Part shown: positions 1 through 8,005 of the stretch, piece by piece
How positions within the stretch are numbered: position 1 is the stretch's first letter
Layout of the letters: each line of letters opens with the position of its first letter
From: Aquisalimonas sp.
Lineage (GTDB): Bacteria; Pseudomonadota; Gammaproteobacteria; Nitrococcales; Aquisalimonadaceae
Reading direction: 5' to 3'
DNA: 38,676 nt
NCBI RefSeq assembly: GCF_007120195.1
Contig: NZ_SKOG01000278.1
Location: 1 to 38,676, forward strand
Notes under the pieces: model-generated
Told to the model about the DNA's origin: nothing
The model's database searches: none
The model's input: the letters and a program-made list of their open reading frames with translations, nothing else
Program-made: the position numbers and the translations under genes

Positions 1-9
1 ACGGTTCCT

Positions 10-95
10 GGCAAGGCGCGCCGACGAGGCGTAGCGGGGACTACGGCGAGGAGGCGCAACGCCGCCAGGGGCCGTCAGGGCCGCGACAATCGTAA
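10..95. repeat. Partial copy of a folded intergenic repeat family
   Basis: This non-coding stretch shares several ordered blocks with the repeat at 37688-37828: GCAAGGC near the left end, GCGTAGCGG, GCGAGG, and GCGCAACGCCGC followed by a GGCCG block. The shared order with diverged spacers suggests two members of one intergenic repeat family. This copy is shorter, and its left part may lie outside the window. No coding potential is seen. It stops just before the ACAGGACACTAG motif at 109-120. Confidence 0.5.
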
Positions 96-108
96 CGTTA
101 TTTGCGGG

Positions 109-120
109 ACAGGACACTAG
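109..120 (+). repeat. Dispersed 12-bp motif ACAGGACACTAG, copy 1
   Basis: An exact 12-base match to the motif at 32962-32973, and the reverse complement of 27997-28008. A 10-base version sits at 31351-31360. It lies 125 bp upstream of the yihY-like start, between the intergenic repeat and that gene. It may be the right terminus of an element whose left end is outside the window. A regulatory role is possible but less favoured. Confidence 0.5.
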
Positions 121-244
121 CGTCCGATTTTATTTGTCGGCGCGGGAATGACGGCGCTCGCCCGTGCTGCCAGACTGTGCGGAAGCAAGGGGATACCTGC
201 GCTTCACACCGCGAGTGCCGGGCCCCCATGGAGACTAAGGAGTC

Positions 245-1594
245 ATGAACGTCATCGCCAAGCTCCGAGAGGGCCATTCCAAACTCCGAGAGCGCCATCC
301 ACGGATCCAATCGCTTGAGTCCGCAGTGACGGAAACGATTGGCTTCATCAGGCACTTGGGCCATCGTTTCTTCCAGGATGGGTGCCTGGATAGTGCAGGG
401 ACGCTTGCCTATACGACGCTGTTGTCCATCGTGCCGCTTTTCGCCGTGATCTTCTCCATCATGACGGCCTTCCCGGTGTTCGAGGGGTTCAGCGCCAGGT
501 TGCAGGATTGGCTGTTCGAAAACCTCGTGCCCGCGTTCGGTGAGGTGGTGCAGGATTACTTGCAGCAGTTTGCCAGCCGCGCCGCCGGCCTGACGGCCGT
601 CGGGCTCGTGGGGATTGCGGTGGCTGCCATCATCATGATGGCAGCCATCGACAAGGCAATGAACCGCATCTGGCAGGGCGGCAAGCGGCGCTCGGCGGTG
701 CAGAGCTTCATGGTCTACTGGACAGTGCTCACCGTCGGTCCCTTTCTCGTGGCCACCTCCTTGGTGCTGTCCTCTTATCTCTTTGCCCTGGCCGAGTTTA
801 CCGATGTCGCCGATGGCGCATCAGTGGAGCAGCGCCTCCTGGCGATCGCACCGTTCTTCGCTCTCGTGCTCGCGTTCACATTTCTGTATGCGGCTGTGCC
901 GAATCGGCGTGTACCCTTTTGGCATGCTGTGACTGGCGCCGTGGTCGCGGCGTTGCTGTTTGAGGTGGCACAGCGGGGGTTTGCGGCGTTCGTCACCAAC
1001 GTTCCCACCTACGAGGCCGTTTACGGCGCGCTGGCGGCATTGCCGATTTTCCTCATCTGGGTCTATGTTTGCTGGGTGGTGGTGTTGTTGGGTGCTGAAT
1101 TCACCAAGGCGCTCAGCGGCTATCGACGGGGCCGTGAGGGGTCTCTGTCTGACCCGCGCTTGGCGCTTGTACTGGCCGTGCGCGTGACCGGCGATTTCTG
1201 GCGTGCTCAGCAGGAGGGGCAGGGTTTATCGCGACAGGCGCTGCTGGAGCTCGAGCCCGATGCCAGTGAGCCGGCCCTGTCAGACGCAATTGCCGCCTTG
1301 GAGCACACGCGGGTCATCCGCCGCACCGAAGAGGGCAGCTGGGTACTGGCACGGGATCCGTCGACGTATACATTGCTCGATCTGTACCGCGGCTATCCGT
1401 TCGTGCTGGCGAATGTGCCTCCGCGCCTGCGGGAGCGGGATGCGTGGAACAGGGCGTTGTCGCGAACCCTTGGTGAAGCCATCCACCGGAGCGAAGAGAT
1501 CCTGGATCTGCCGATTCGGGAGCTGTTCGAACGGGGGCGGGAAATCGGTCCGGTGGCATCGCAGACGGCGAAGGATCGCGTGGCGGGCGGGTAG
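245..1594 (+). CDS. YihY/UPF0761 family inner-membrane protein
   Basis: A 449-residue integral membrane protein of the YihY family, once mis-annotated as ribonuclease BN; its molecular function is not established. The start is supported by an AAGGAG Shine-Dalgarno six bases before ATG. About six hydrophobic segments run from roughly residue 55 to 290: one around TTLLSIVPLFAVIFS, a glycine/alanine-rich one near 120, two long ones near 160-220, then two before the conserved LGAEFTKAL region. About 150 hydrophilic residues follow as a probable cytosolic tail, longer than the minimal family core and typical of proteobacterial YihY proteins. The short gap to the acylphosphatase gene downstream suggests co-transcription. 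Confidence 0.85.
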   Translation: MNVIAKLREGHSKLRERHPRIQSLESAVTETIGFIRHLGHRFFQDGCLDSAGTLAYTTLLSIVPLFAVIFSIMTAFPVFEGFSARLQDWLFENLVPAFGEVVQDYLQQFASRAAGLTAVGLVGIAVAAIIMMAAIDKAMNRIWQGGKRRSAVQSFMVYWTVLTVGPFLVATSLVLSSYLFALAEFTDVADGASVEQRLLAIAPFFALVLAFTFLYAAVPNRRVPFWHAVTGAVVAALLFEVAQRGFAAFVTNVPTYEAVYGALAALPIFLIWVYVCWVVVLLGAEFTKALSGYRRGREGSLSDPRLALVLAVRVTGDFWRAQQEGQGLSRQALLELEPDASEPALSDAIAALEHTRVIRRTEEGSWVLARDPSTYTLLDLYRGYPFVLANVPPRLRERDAWNRALSRTLGEAIHRSEEILDLPIRELFERGREIGPVASQTAKDRVAGG

Positions 1595-1630
1595 GCCGCG
1601 TTTTGTCTGGTCCTAGCGCGAGGAAGTGGT

Positions 1631-1903
1631 ATGAGTGAGATCTGCATCCTTGGTCACGTCTCCGGGCGCGTGCAGGGCGTGTTCTTCCGTGGTACCACGC
1701 AGGAGGAGGCACGTCGCCTCGGCCTGCGCGGCTATGCGCAGAATCTTCCGGACGGGCGCGTGCGCATCCTGGCCAGCGGCCCCCCCGAGGCCCTGGAGTC
1801 GTTCAGGGAATGGGTCGCCCAGGGACCGCCGAATGCGCGTGTTGAGGAGGTCCATTGGCAGGAGGTGGATGAGGAGCCGCCCGCCGGGTTTCAGGTGCGC
1901 TAA
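1631..1903 (+). CDS. acyP: Acylphosphatase
   Basis: A 90-residue acylphosphatase, which hydrolyses the carboxyl-phosphate bond of acyl phosphates in the cytosol. The full family signature is present: GRVQGVFFR, with the phosphate-binding arginine at residue 20, and the downstream Y-A-Q-N-L-P-D-G block, whose Asn38 is the family's catalytic asparagine. Length matches the usual 90-100 residues. An AGGAAG Shine-Dalgarno precedes the ATG. It starts 36 bases after the yihY-like gene and probably shares its transcript. Nothing is missing or unusual. Confidence 0.93.
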   Translation: MSEICILGHVSGRVQGVFFRGTTQEEARRLGLRGYAQNLPDGRVRILASGPPEALESFREWVAQGPPNARVEEVHWQEVDEEPPAGFQVR

Positions 1904-2212
1904 CGGGCCGGTCGGCGGATGGTGACGGCTCGGTGCAGAAGCTTCGGGTTGGTATCCGAGTCGGACGCGACTATCATTTAGCCGATAGTGTTACGCTTTT
2001 CGCCCTTTGACGCGGGCGGATGGGCTGAGCTAGGCGCTGTCGGCGCGTGCATGGCGGCGTGCTTGGCCAGTTTAAAGGAGTGCAGCAGGGTGTCCTTTAC
2101 GGTTGCTGCAATCCCTGGAACCATAAAAAGTTGATTGTGGGGTACCACCCAAGGGCGGCCACGACATCGCCGCCGACCACTCGTCACACGAAAGAAAAAC
2201 AGAGAGCATTCC
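1904..2212. other. Intergenic region with a 7-bp dyad before the cytochrome pair
   Basis: There is no convincing gene here. A dyad TAAAGGA / TCCTTTA (2073-2079 and 2093-2099, 13-base spacer) lies about 115 bases upstream of the first cytochrome start. A smaller dyad ACTATC / GATAGT is at about 1970-1988. Either could be an operator or a transcript hairpin. The small open frames here have poor starts and no recognisable protein. Confidence 0.4.
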
Positions 2213-2542
2213 ATGAAATTGAAGATCCTGTTTCTCGGACTGACGCTCGGCGCCTCTGGTGCGATGGGAGTCGTTCATGCGGACGACGAACAAGGTGATC
2301 CGGCTGTGGGTGAACGCCTCGCGGCGACGTGCATGGGCTGTCATGCGGTGGCAGGGGCACGCAACGCGTACCCTTCGTACCGTGTGCCCAAGATCGGTGG
2401 GCAGTTTGAGGAATACATTGTGAACTCCCTCAAGGCCTACCGAGATGGTGAGCGTGAGCATGCGACCATGCACGCGCAGGCCGCAACCCTCACCGAGCAG
2501 GAAATGCGTGATATCGCGGCGTTCTTTGCACAAGAGCGCTGA
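2213..2542 (+). CDS. Monoheme c-type cytochrome, c4-like domain (first of pair)
   Basis: A periplasmic c-type cytochrome of 109 residues, probably a soluble electron carrier. The signal peptide (MKLKILF... ending VVHA) would be cut before DDEQ. The single heme motif is CMGCH at about residues 40-44. Downstream come a GGQ block, a Y-I-V-N-S-L-K-A-Y segment and a methionine-containing M-H-A-Q region that could supply the distal ligand. These match one half of diheme cytochrome c4. I chose the ATG at 2213 because the signal peptide begins there; longer frames add an unlikely hydrophilic leader. It is followed 54 bases later by a paralogous cytochrome. Confidence 0.88.
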   Translation: MKLKILFLGLTLGASGAMGVVHADDEQGDPAVGERLAATCMGCHAVAGARNAYPSYRVPKIGGQFEEYIVNSLKAYRDGEREHATMHAQAATLTEQEMRDIAAFFAQER

Positions 2543-2596
2543 GGCCGGGTGCATCTGCGGATCCCCGCGGTTCCGACTCAAGGAATTGATAGACAG

Positions 2597-2944
2597 ATGA
2601 TCAAACACAGCCTATTTGCCGCCTTCAGCAGCCTCGCCGTGTTGGTCTCCGGGCCCCTTCTGGCCATTGACCGGGGTGACCCTGCGGCGGGTCAAGAAAT
2701 CGCCGAGGCTCAGTGCGTGGCCTGTCACGCGGTGGACGGGACGGCGGACAACCCGGAATGGCCCAAGATCTCCGGTCAGTACGTGGACTACCTCGTGAAA
2801 TCACTGCAGCAGTATCAGGATGGCACGCGGGAAAACGCGGTGATGCAGGGCCAGGTCGCGGATCTCTCCGCGCAGGATCTGCGCGACGTCGCATCCTACT
2901 ACTCCGACCTCGACGGTGAGCTGTACGTCCCGAGACGCCGTTGA
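2597..2944 (+). CDS. Monoheme c-type cytochrome, c4-like domain (second of pair)
   Basis: A 115-residue exported c-type cytochrome. The signal peptide (MIKHSLFAAFSS... to about LLA) is followed by a G-D-P-A-A-G segment and a single CVACH heme motif. WPKISGQY and the Y-L-V-K-S-L-Q-Q-Y block align with the preceding cytochrome, as does a possible distal methionine in VMQGQ. The C-terminus carries a short arginine-rich tail. The start was set at 2597 because the earlier in-frame methionine gives a non-signal leader. The two genes look like a tandem duplication and, together, like a split diheme c4. A partner for either protein cannot be read from the sequence. Confidence 0.88.
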   Translation: MIKHSLFAAFSSLAVLVSGPLLAIDRGDPAAGQEIAEAQCVACHAVDGTADNPEWPKISGQYVDYLVKSLQQYQDGTRENAVMQGQVADLSAQDLRDVASYYSDLDGELYVPRRR

Positions 2945-3023
2945 TTGACGGAACAGCCGGGGCTGGCTGGCAAGTCGCCGCCGGTGCGCCTTCCGAGATG
3001 TTGTCACGGGCCTGATCGGCGAG

Positions 3024-3051
3024 ACGGGAGAGTAGCTGTAGCACTTCCCGT
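3024..3051. terminator. Weak hairpin between convergent cytochrome and regulator genes
   Basis: ACGGGA-g-AGT pairs with ACTTCCCGT with one bulged G and a 9-base loop, between the cytochrome stop and the regulator stop. There is no T-tract on either side, so an intrinsic terminator is only weakly supported. Confidence 0.25.
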
Positions 3052-3127
3052 GGAGGCGGCCCCGTGTCCCCGGCAGGTTTCCGCGTGTTGTGACGCCCTC
3101 CCCGGTGTTGGCAGCGTTTCGGGAGCC

Positions 3128-4534
3128 TTACTGCTCGGCCTGATTCCAGGCCTTGACCTTGCGCTCGAGGGTCTTCCGCGAGACCCCAAGGCGGCGCGCC
3201 GCCTCGGACTTGTTGCCGCCAGCCGCGCCAAGGACCTTGCGGATGTGGAGTCTTTCCACTTCTTCCAGCGACATGTCCGTGGGGAACCCAAACTCGCTGC
3301 CCTCTGCTCCCAGGAAACCGGGCGCATCGAGTTGCTCCTGTCCCAGACACTCCGATGGCGTTTGGTTGAGCAGCATGGCGCGTTCGATGAGATTCTTGAG
3401 CTCGCGCACATTGCCCGGCCACTGGTGCTGCGACAGGCGTTCGATATCCGCGCGAGTGAACTGCAATGGCGGCAAGCCCAGCTCCTCGGCGAGGTTGTCC
3501 GCAAACAGCCGGGCCAGGTGCGGAATATCCGACGGCCGTTCGCGCAGGGGCGGCAGACGTAGCCCCAGGACATTGAGCCGGTAATAGAGGTCTTCCCGGA
3601 AGCGGCTCTGCGCCACCTCCTCGGCCATGTCGCGGTTCGTGGCCGTGACAATGCGGACATCGACCGGTCGTTCACGTTCCGATCCCACCGGGCGTATCAC
3701 CCGTTCCTCGAGCACCCGCAGGAGTTTCGACTGCATGGCGAGCGGCATCTCGCAGATTTCATCGAGAAACAGCGTCCCGCGGCTGGCATGGACAAACAAC
3801 CCCTCACGGGCTTGTGTTGCCCCCGTGAATGCCCCCTTGGTGTGGCCGAACAGCTCGCTCTCGAGTAGTTCGGGCGCAATGGAGCCGCAATTGACCGGCA
3901 CAAAGGGGCCGCGCCGGCCGCTGAAACGGTGCAGACAGCGTGCGGCGACCTCTTTGCCGGTACCGGATTCGCCCTCAAGCAAAACGGTTGTGTTACGGCT
4001 GGCAACCCGACGGATCAAGCCCATCAGGCTGCGCATGGCCTCGCTGTGGCTGACGATTCCCTCCAGCCCGCCCCCCGGTTTCGCCGGCAGCGCCTCGAGG
4101 GGCGCCGCGGACGCATCGAGGCAGTACTCCACTGCCGCCAGAATCTGATCCAGCGAGAACGGCTTTGATACGAAGCAGACCTCAGGCAGGTCAGCGGCCT
4201 CGTGCGAATCGATGTCCTCCGGGTAGGCGCTCATGAGCACCATTGGGGTTCGCACGCCGGCGTGGCGCAGCGCGCGGGCCCAGTCGAGCCCGGAGCGGTC
4301 CGGCATGCGGATGTCGATGATGAGTACGTCAAAATGGCAGCGCCGCCGCAGCGCGTCCGCTTCGTGGATACTTGCCGCGACCTCCACGAACGAGCAGCGC
4401 CGTGCGAGCGCGAAGCGCATGAAATCCCTGATATTGAGCGCGTCGTCAACGACCAGCGCCGCCAGTTGGCTGTCTGGGTTGCGCGGCCCCTGCGGGCTCG
4501 CGTTTGCAACGACTTCGTTCACGGATTCATTCAC
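3128..4534 (-). CDS. Orphan sigma-54-dependent response regulator (NtrC family)
   Basis: A 468-residue cytosolic transcription activator with three domains. The N-terminal receiver has acidic residues Asp30/Asp31, phospho-acceptor Asp74 in IIDIRMPD, Ser102 and Lys124. The central AAA+ domain has Walker A GESGTGKE at 188-195, the sigma-54 contact loop GAFTGA at 234-239 and Walker B GTLFLDEI at 253-260. The Fis-type helix-turn-helix is at the C-terminus (KSEAARRLGVSRKTLE). All catalytic motifs look intact. No histidine kinase gene is adjacent, so it is an orphan within this window. It does not resemble NtrC itself in the receiver and C-terminus. Two candidate -24/-12 promoters (13863 and 32901) are possible targets; that link is inference. 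The start has a poor ribosome site, so a slightly later start cannot be excluded. Confidence 0.93.
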   Translation of the reverse strand: MNESVNEVVANASPQGPRNPDSQLAALVVDDALNIRDFMRFALARRCSFVEVAASIHEADALRRRCHFDVLIIDIRMPDRSGLDWARALRHAGVRTPMVLMSAYPEDIDSHEAADLPEVCFVSKPFSLDQILAAVEYCLDASAAPLEALPAKPGGGLEGIVSHSEAMRSLMGLIRRVASRNTTVLLEGESGTGKEVAARCLHRFSGRRGPFVPVNCGSIAPELLESELFGHTKGAFTGATQAREGLFVHASRGTLFLDEICEMPLAMQSKLLRVLEERVIRPVGSERERPVDVRIVTATNRDMAEEVAQSRFREDLYYRLNVLGLRLPPLRERPSDIPHLARLFADNLAEELGLPPLQFTRADIERLSQHQWPGNVRELKNLIERAMLLNQTPSECLGQEQLDAPGFLGAEGSEFGFPTDMSLEEVERLHIRKVLGAAGGNKSEAARRLGVSRKTLERKVKAWNQAEQ

Positions 4535-4881
4535 ACACGAACCCCATTGGGTGTTGAAGTTGTCTCATTCTGGCAACTGTGTCCAAGAGCGTCGACTGGC
4601 ACCTTTGTTTTAGGCCGGTCCGCGCGCCACGGTGCCAACCCCAAAATGCAGCAGATTCAGGCCGTAGATCCGGGGTAAATTGCGACGCAATGGACCAGTT
4701 GGCGATCAATTTGGTGCTTAATGACCCAGTGCATGCCATTGTCCCAATTTAGTGCATCCGATTCGCGCTGTCATCTTCAACCTCTTGTGCAGTGCGGCGC
4801 TTCGGTGATTGGTCATGGAGCGCTGCCGCGAAACCCCGGACAGGCTGCTATCATGCGGTCGTTACTCGCTGGCAGGACCGC
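4535..4881. promoter_or_regulatory. Divergent intergenic region with 11-base direct repeats
   Basis: About 350 bases separate the regulator gene from mobA. Near-identical direct repeats CAATTTGGTGC (4707-4717) and CAATTTAGTGC (4745-4755) are 38 bases apart, and a further AGTGCAT lies between them. The arrangement suits a transcription-factor site but no known consensus is matched. A TGGCAC at about 4595 lacks a proper -12 element. Confidence 0.35.
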
Positions 4882-5523
4882 ATGATGACCCAACCGCAGT
4901 TGCACAGCGTCACGGGGATAATCCTGGCAGGCGGGCGAGCGACCCGCATGGGCGGCACGGACAAGGGGCTGGTGGAACTCGCCGGTCAGTCCATGGTGGA
5001 TCATGTTGCGCAACGACTTGCCCCGCAGACTGGCGCCCTGGTGATTAATGCCAATCGCAACCGTGTGGCCTACGAACAGCGGGGCTGGCCGGTGGTGCCC
5101 GATGCGTTCGGCGAGTTTGCCGGGCCTCTGGCCGGAATGGCGGCCGGCCTCACCGCGAGCACCACGGCGTGGGCTGTGACCGTGCCGTGCGATTCGCCCC
5201 TGGTTCCGCCCGATCTGGTCGCCCGGCTCAGCAGCGCCGTGCATGCTGACAACGCCGATCTTGCTGTTGCGTGGGGCGCGGGGCGGATGCAACCGGTCTT
5301 CGCCCTGCTGCCGCGTCGGCTGCTTCCCGACCTGGAGGCATTCCTGCGCGACGGTGGCCGCAAGATCGATCAATGGTACGCCCGTCACCGGGTGGCGCAG
5401 GCCGATTTCGAGGATTGTGCCGAGGCGTTCTTGAACGTCAACACCCCGGAAGACAGGGATGCCCTGGAGGCGCGCCTGACCCGGCTCGAGGCGCCTGGAG
5501 CGGCACAACCGGGGGAACTTTAG
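4882..5523 (+). CDS. mobA: Molybdenum cofactor guanylyltransferase MobA
   Basis: A 213-residue cytosolic enzyme that transfers GMP from GTP to molybdopterin to give the bis-MGD cofactor used by DMSO-reductase-family enzymes such as formate dehydrogenase. The nucleotide-binding signature is complete near the N-terminus: ILAGGRATRMGGTDKG. Further family features are PDAFGEFAGPLAG, the V-P-C-D-S-P-L metal-binding segment and the late N-V-N-T-P-E-D motif. I chose ATG 4882 (or the adjacent ATG 4885) because it directly precedes the conserved core and has GGCAGGA upstream; a 30-residue N-terminal extension is unlikely. The next gene begins four bases after the stop, so the two are probably translationally coupled. 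The product is consistent with the FDH operon downstream. Confidence 0.93.
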   Translation: MMTQPQLHSVTGIILAGGRATRMGGTDKGLVELAGQSMVDHVAQRLAPQTGALVINANRNRVAYEQRGWPVVPDAFGEFAGPLAGMAAGLTASTTAWAVTVPCDSPLVPPDLVARLSSAVHADNADLAVAWGAGRMQPVFALLPRRLLPDLEAFLRDGGRKIDQWYARHRVAQADFEDCAEAFLNVNTPEDRDALEARLTRLEAPGAAQPGEL

Positions 5524-5527
5524 TCTG

Positions 5528-7924
5528 ATGCACCAGCAGGAGTTGGCGCCAGATATTGAGGCTCTTGCGGAGGCGGACCACGCAGGCTATGCAGCATCCA
5601 TGGGTGCTGCATCGGTGGATCGCGCCGACATAAGACGGCTTAATCGCCATGCGGCGCGGCGTGACCGGCCACTGGTCATTATTGGCACGGACACCACGGC
5701 GTTGTTGGCGCACTGGTCGCGTCGGCATGCCAGCAAGCACCCGGAAAGCGAGTGTTTCACGCACTTTGTTGGCTGTACCGCGGAGAGTCGGCGAACGGAG
5801 CGGTTGCTTGAACGCTTGTTGCTGTGGCTGCGGCGGATCGCCGCGCTCCCGGACCCCATTCCCGCGGACCCTCAGGCGCGCCGCGAGTTGCTGCCGAACT
5901 GGCTGGCCCGGGCCGCGGCGCGGCGGGGCCTCGTGCTGGTGCTGGACCGTGTCGAGGGGCTTGAAGATGCCAACGCCGCGCAGGCCCTCGACTGGCTGCC
6001 GGATCATTTGCCACCAAACGTTCGGCTTGTGGCGGGTGCGAAGAAGGGTGTAGCCGCGGCAGAGCAGCTGCGTCAGCGGGGCTGGCAGTTGCACTTTCTG
6101 AGTGATGCTGATGATGCTGATGCGACAGCGCGACTGCCAGACGACGTGCCGCCGGCGATGCTGCGCTTGCTGTGGGCGTGTCGCCGGGGGATGACGTACG
6201 CGGAGCTGGCGGCCGCCGGCCACTCGGACCTTGGATCGGTCAGTGGCGCGATCTATGAAGCGGATGGCCGCCTGCAGCTGGCCGGACCGGGCGTCAGGGA
6301 CGCCGTGCGCCGGCAGCTCGTTGCCGATGGGGCTGACCGCCAAGCGGCCCACATGGAACTCGCCGAGCTGCTGGGAGGGCATGTATCGGCCCCGCGTCAA
6401 TTGGACGAACTCCCCTGGCAGTGGACAGAGGCGAGGCACTGGGAGCGCCTGGCGACCATGCTGGGGCAGCCCGTGGCACTTCTGGCACTATTGCAGCAGC
6501 CGGACCGGCTCGATCTCATGCACTGGTGGCGCGCTTGGGGTCTCGACGAGGCGCTGGTGGAGTGGTATGCCGAGCGCTTGGCGGACTGGCGTGCGGCGAT
6601 GGCCGTGGACGCCTTCGCGGAGCTCGTCGTGGAGCTGTGCGCCGCTTTCCGCGAGGCGGGTTTAACCGGGGGGCTGGGGCCCTTCTTCCAGGCCCTGGAT
6701 GTGATGGACGCGCCGCTGTGCGCAAGCCTGCAGGCGCGGGTGCTGTCACTGCGTGGCAGCTGGCTCATGGAGCACGGCGAGCTTGCCGCAGCCGAAAAAC
6801 CATTGCGCCGCGCACTGGCGTTGCGCCTGGAGACGCTCGGTGCGGATCATCCGCAGACGCGCACCAGCCGCCATCAACTGGCAACCTGGCATGAGGAGCG
6901 CGGCGAGCTATCCGCGGCGGAGGAGCTCTACCGTGTTGCGCTGCAGGAACGCGAGCAGTCGTTGGGTGAGCACGCCGCCGGCCTGATTCCGTACCTCACG
7001 AACCTGGGCGCCGTGCTCAAGGCCATGGACGACGTCGATGGCGCCAAGCGCTGTCTCCGGCGGGCGCTGGAGATCGCCGAGCGCCAGTACGGGAACACGC
7101 ATCCGACCATGGCGGCCTGCCTGGATAACCTGGCCGGCGCGGTGTATGCGGAGCATGACTACCAGCAGGCGGAGACGCTTTACCAGCGGGCACTGGGCAT
7201 TGCGGAGACGATTTTCGGCCCCACCCATGCGGCGACCGCGGCGGCAGCCCACAATCTGGGCGCGGTGATGGATGCGCAGCAAGATTTCCGTACAGCGGAA
7301 ATGCTCTTTCAGCGCGCGCTGGATGTTCGCGAGGCGCTGTTTGGCCCGGAGCATGTCGATACGGTGTCGAGCCTGCACAACCTCGCCGGGGTCAAGGACG
7401 CCATGGGCCGGTACGACGACGCCGAGCCGCTGTACCGCAAGGCGATTGCTAACTGGGAGGCGCTGGTGGGCAAGGATCACCCGGCCACGGCCACCAGTGT
7501 GAACAATCTTGCGGATTTGCTGCGCGAGACCGGGCACTACGACGAGGCGGAGCAGTTGTATCGGCGCAATCTGGAGACCTGGCGGGGGCTCATGGGCGAG
7601 GAGCACCCGCATACCCTGATGACGCTTTGTGAACTGGCGGGACTTTACGCGGACCGGAAACGCTTTCGCGACGCGGAGCCGATGCTCTCCGACGCGGTAG
7701 AACGTACGGCGCGGGTGCTCGGCCGGGACAACATGGATCACATCAATGCGGTCACCCGGCTTGCGGCACTCTACCGCGATACGGGCCGCCGTGATGAGGC
7801 CAGGCGGCTGCTGATGCAGACGATTACTGCGGTGGAGGGCACGCTGGGGATGATGTCGCCACGGGTGCAGAAGCTCAGACGGCATCTGGAGGCCCTGGAC
7901 GTGGATCCGGATCGGCTGCATTGA
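5528..7924 (+). CDS. TPR protein with degenerate STAND/NACHT-like N-terminal domain
   Basis: A 798-residue, probably cytosolic protein. The C-terminal half (about 410-790) holds about nine kinesin-light-chain-type tetratricopeptide repeats of ~42 residues with the pattern L-G-x-x-H-P ... E-A-E-x-L-Y-x-R-A-L, a protein-binding solenoid. The N-terminal region resembles bacterial NPHP3-like STAND NTPases: an LLAHW helix start (59-63), HFVGCTAES (79-87) and a Walker-B-like LVLVLDRVEGLED (134-146). The P-loop expected at about 50-57 reads IIGTDTTA and lacks the glycine-rich GK[ST], so nucleotide binding is doubtful. No effector domain (TIR, CHAT, protease) precedes it. GGGGGAAC upstream of the ATG is a good ribosome site, and the gene is tightly linked to mobA. 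Its function is unknown; scaffold or regulatory roles are guesses. Confidence 0.8.
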   Translation: MHQQELAPDIEALAEADHAGYAASMGAASVDRADIRRLNRHAARRDRPLVIIGTDTTALLAHWSRRHASKHPESECFTHFVGCTAESRRTERLLERLLLWLRRIAALPDPIPADPQARRELLPNWLARAAARRGLVLVLDRVEGLEDANAAQALDWLPDHLPPNVRLVAGAKKGVAAAEQLRQRGWQLHFLSDADDADATARLPDDVPPAMLRLLWACRRGMTYAELAAAGHSDLGSVSGAIYEADGRLQLAGPGVRDAVRRQLVADGADRQAAHMELAELLGGHVSAPRQLDELPWQWTEARHWERLATMLGQPVALLALLQQPDRLDLMHWWRAWGLDEALVEWYAERLADWRAAMAVDAFAELVVELCAAFREAGLTGGLGPFFQALDVMDAPLCASLQARVLSLRGSWLMEHGELAAAEKPLRRALALRLETLGADHPQTRTSRHQLATWHEERGELSAAEELYRVALQEREQSLGEHAAGLIPYLTNLGAVLKAMDDVDGAKRCLRRALEIAERQYGNTHPTMAACLDNLAGAVYAEHDYQQAETLYQRALGIAETIFGPTHAATAAAAHNLGAVMDAQQDFRTAEMLFQRALDVREALFGPEHVDTVSSLHNLAGVKDAMGRYDDAEPLYRKAIANWEALVGKDHPATATSVNNLADLLRETGHYDEAEQLYRRNLETWRGLMGEEHPHTLMTLCELAGLYADRKRFRDAEPMLSDAVERTARVLGRDNMDHINAVTRLAALYRDTGRRDEARRLLMQTITAVEGTLGMMSPRVQKLRRHLEALDVDPDRLH

Positions 7925-8005
7925 GCGCGGGAGCGGCGGTTGTCGACCTCCCCGGGAGGTGCAGCGGCGCCACCTGGTGACAGCCATCTGCATTCAAGCG
8001 CCGAT

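Noticed and set aside
4593-4610. TGGCAC with a following T-rich stretch as a third sigma-54 promoter
   Set aside because: The -12 element is TTTT, lacking the essential GC, and it is almost 290 bases from mobA.
6908-7993. A 361-codon minus-strand frame opposite the TPR gene
   Set aside because: It arises from the regular TPR codon pattern and has no independent evidence.
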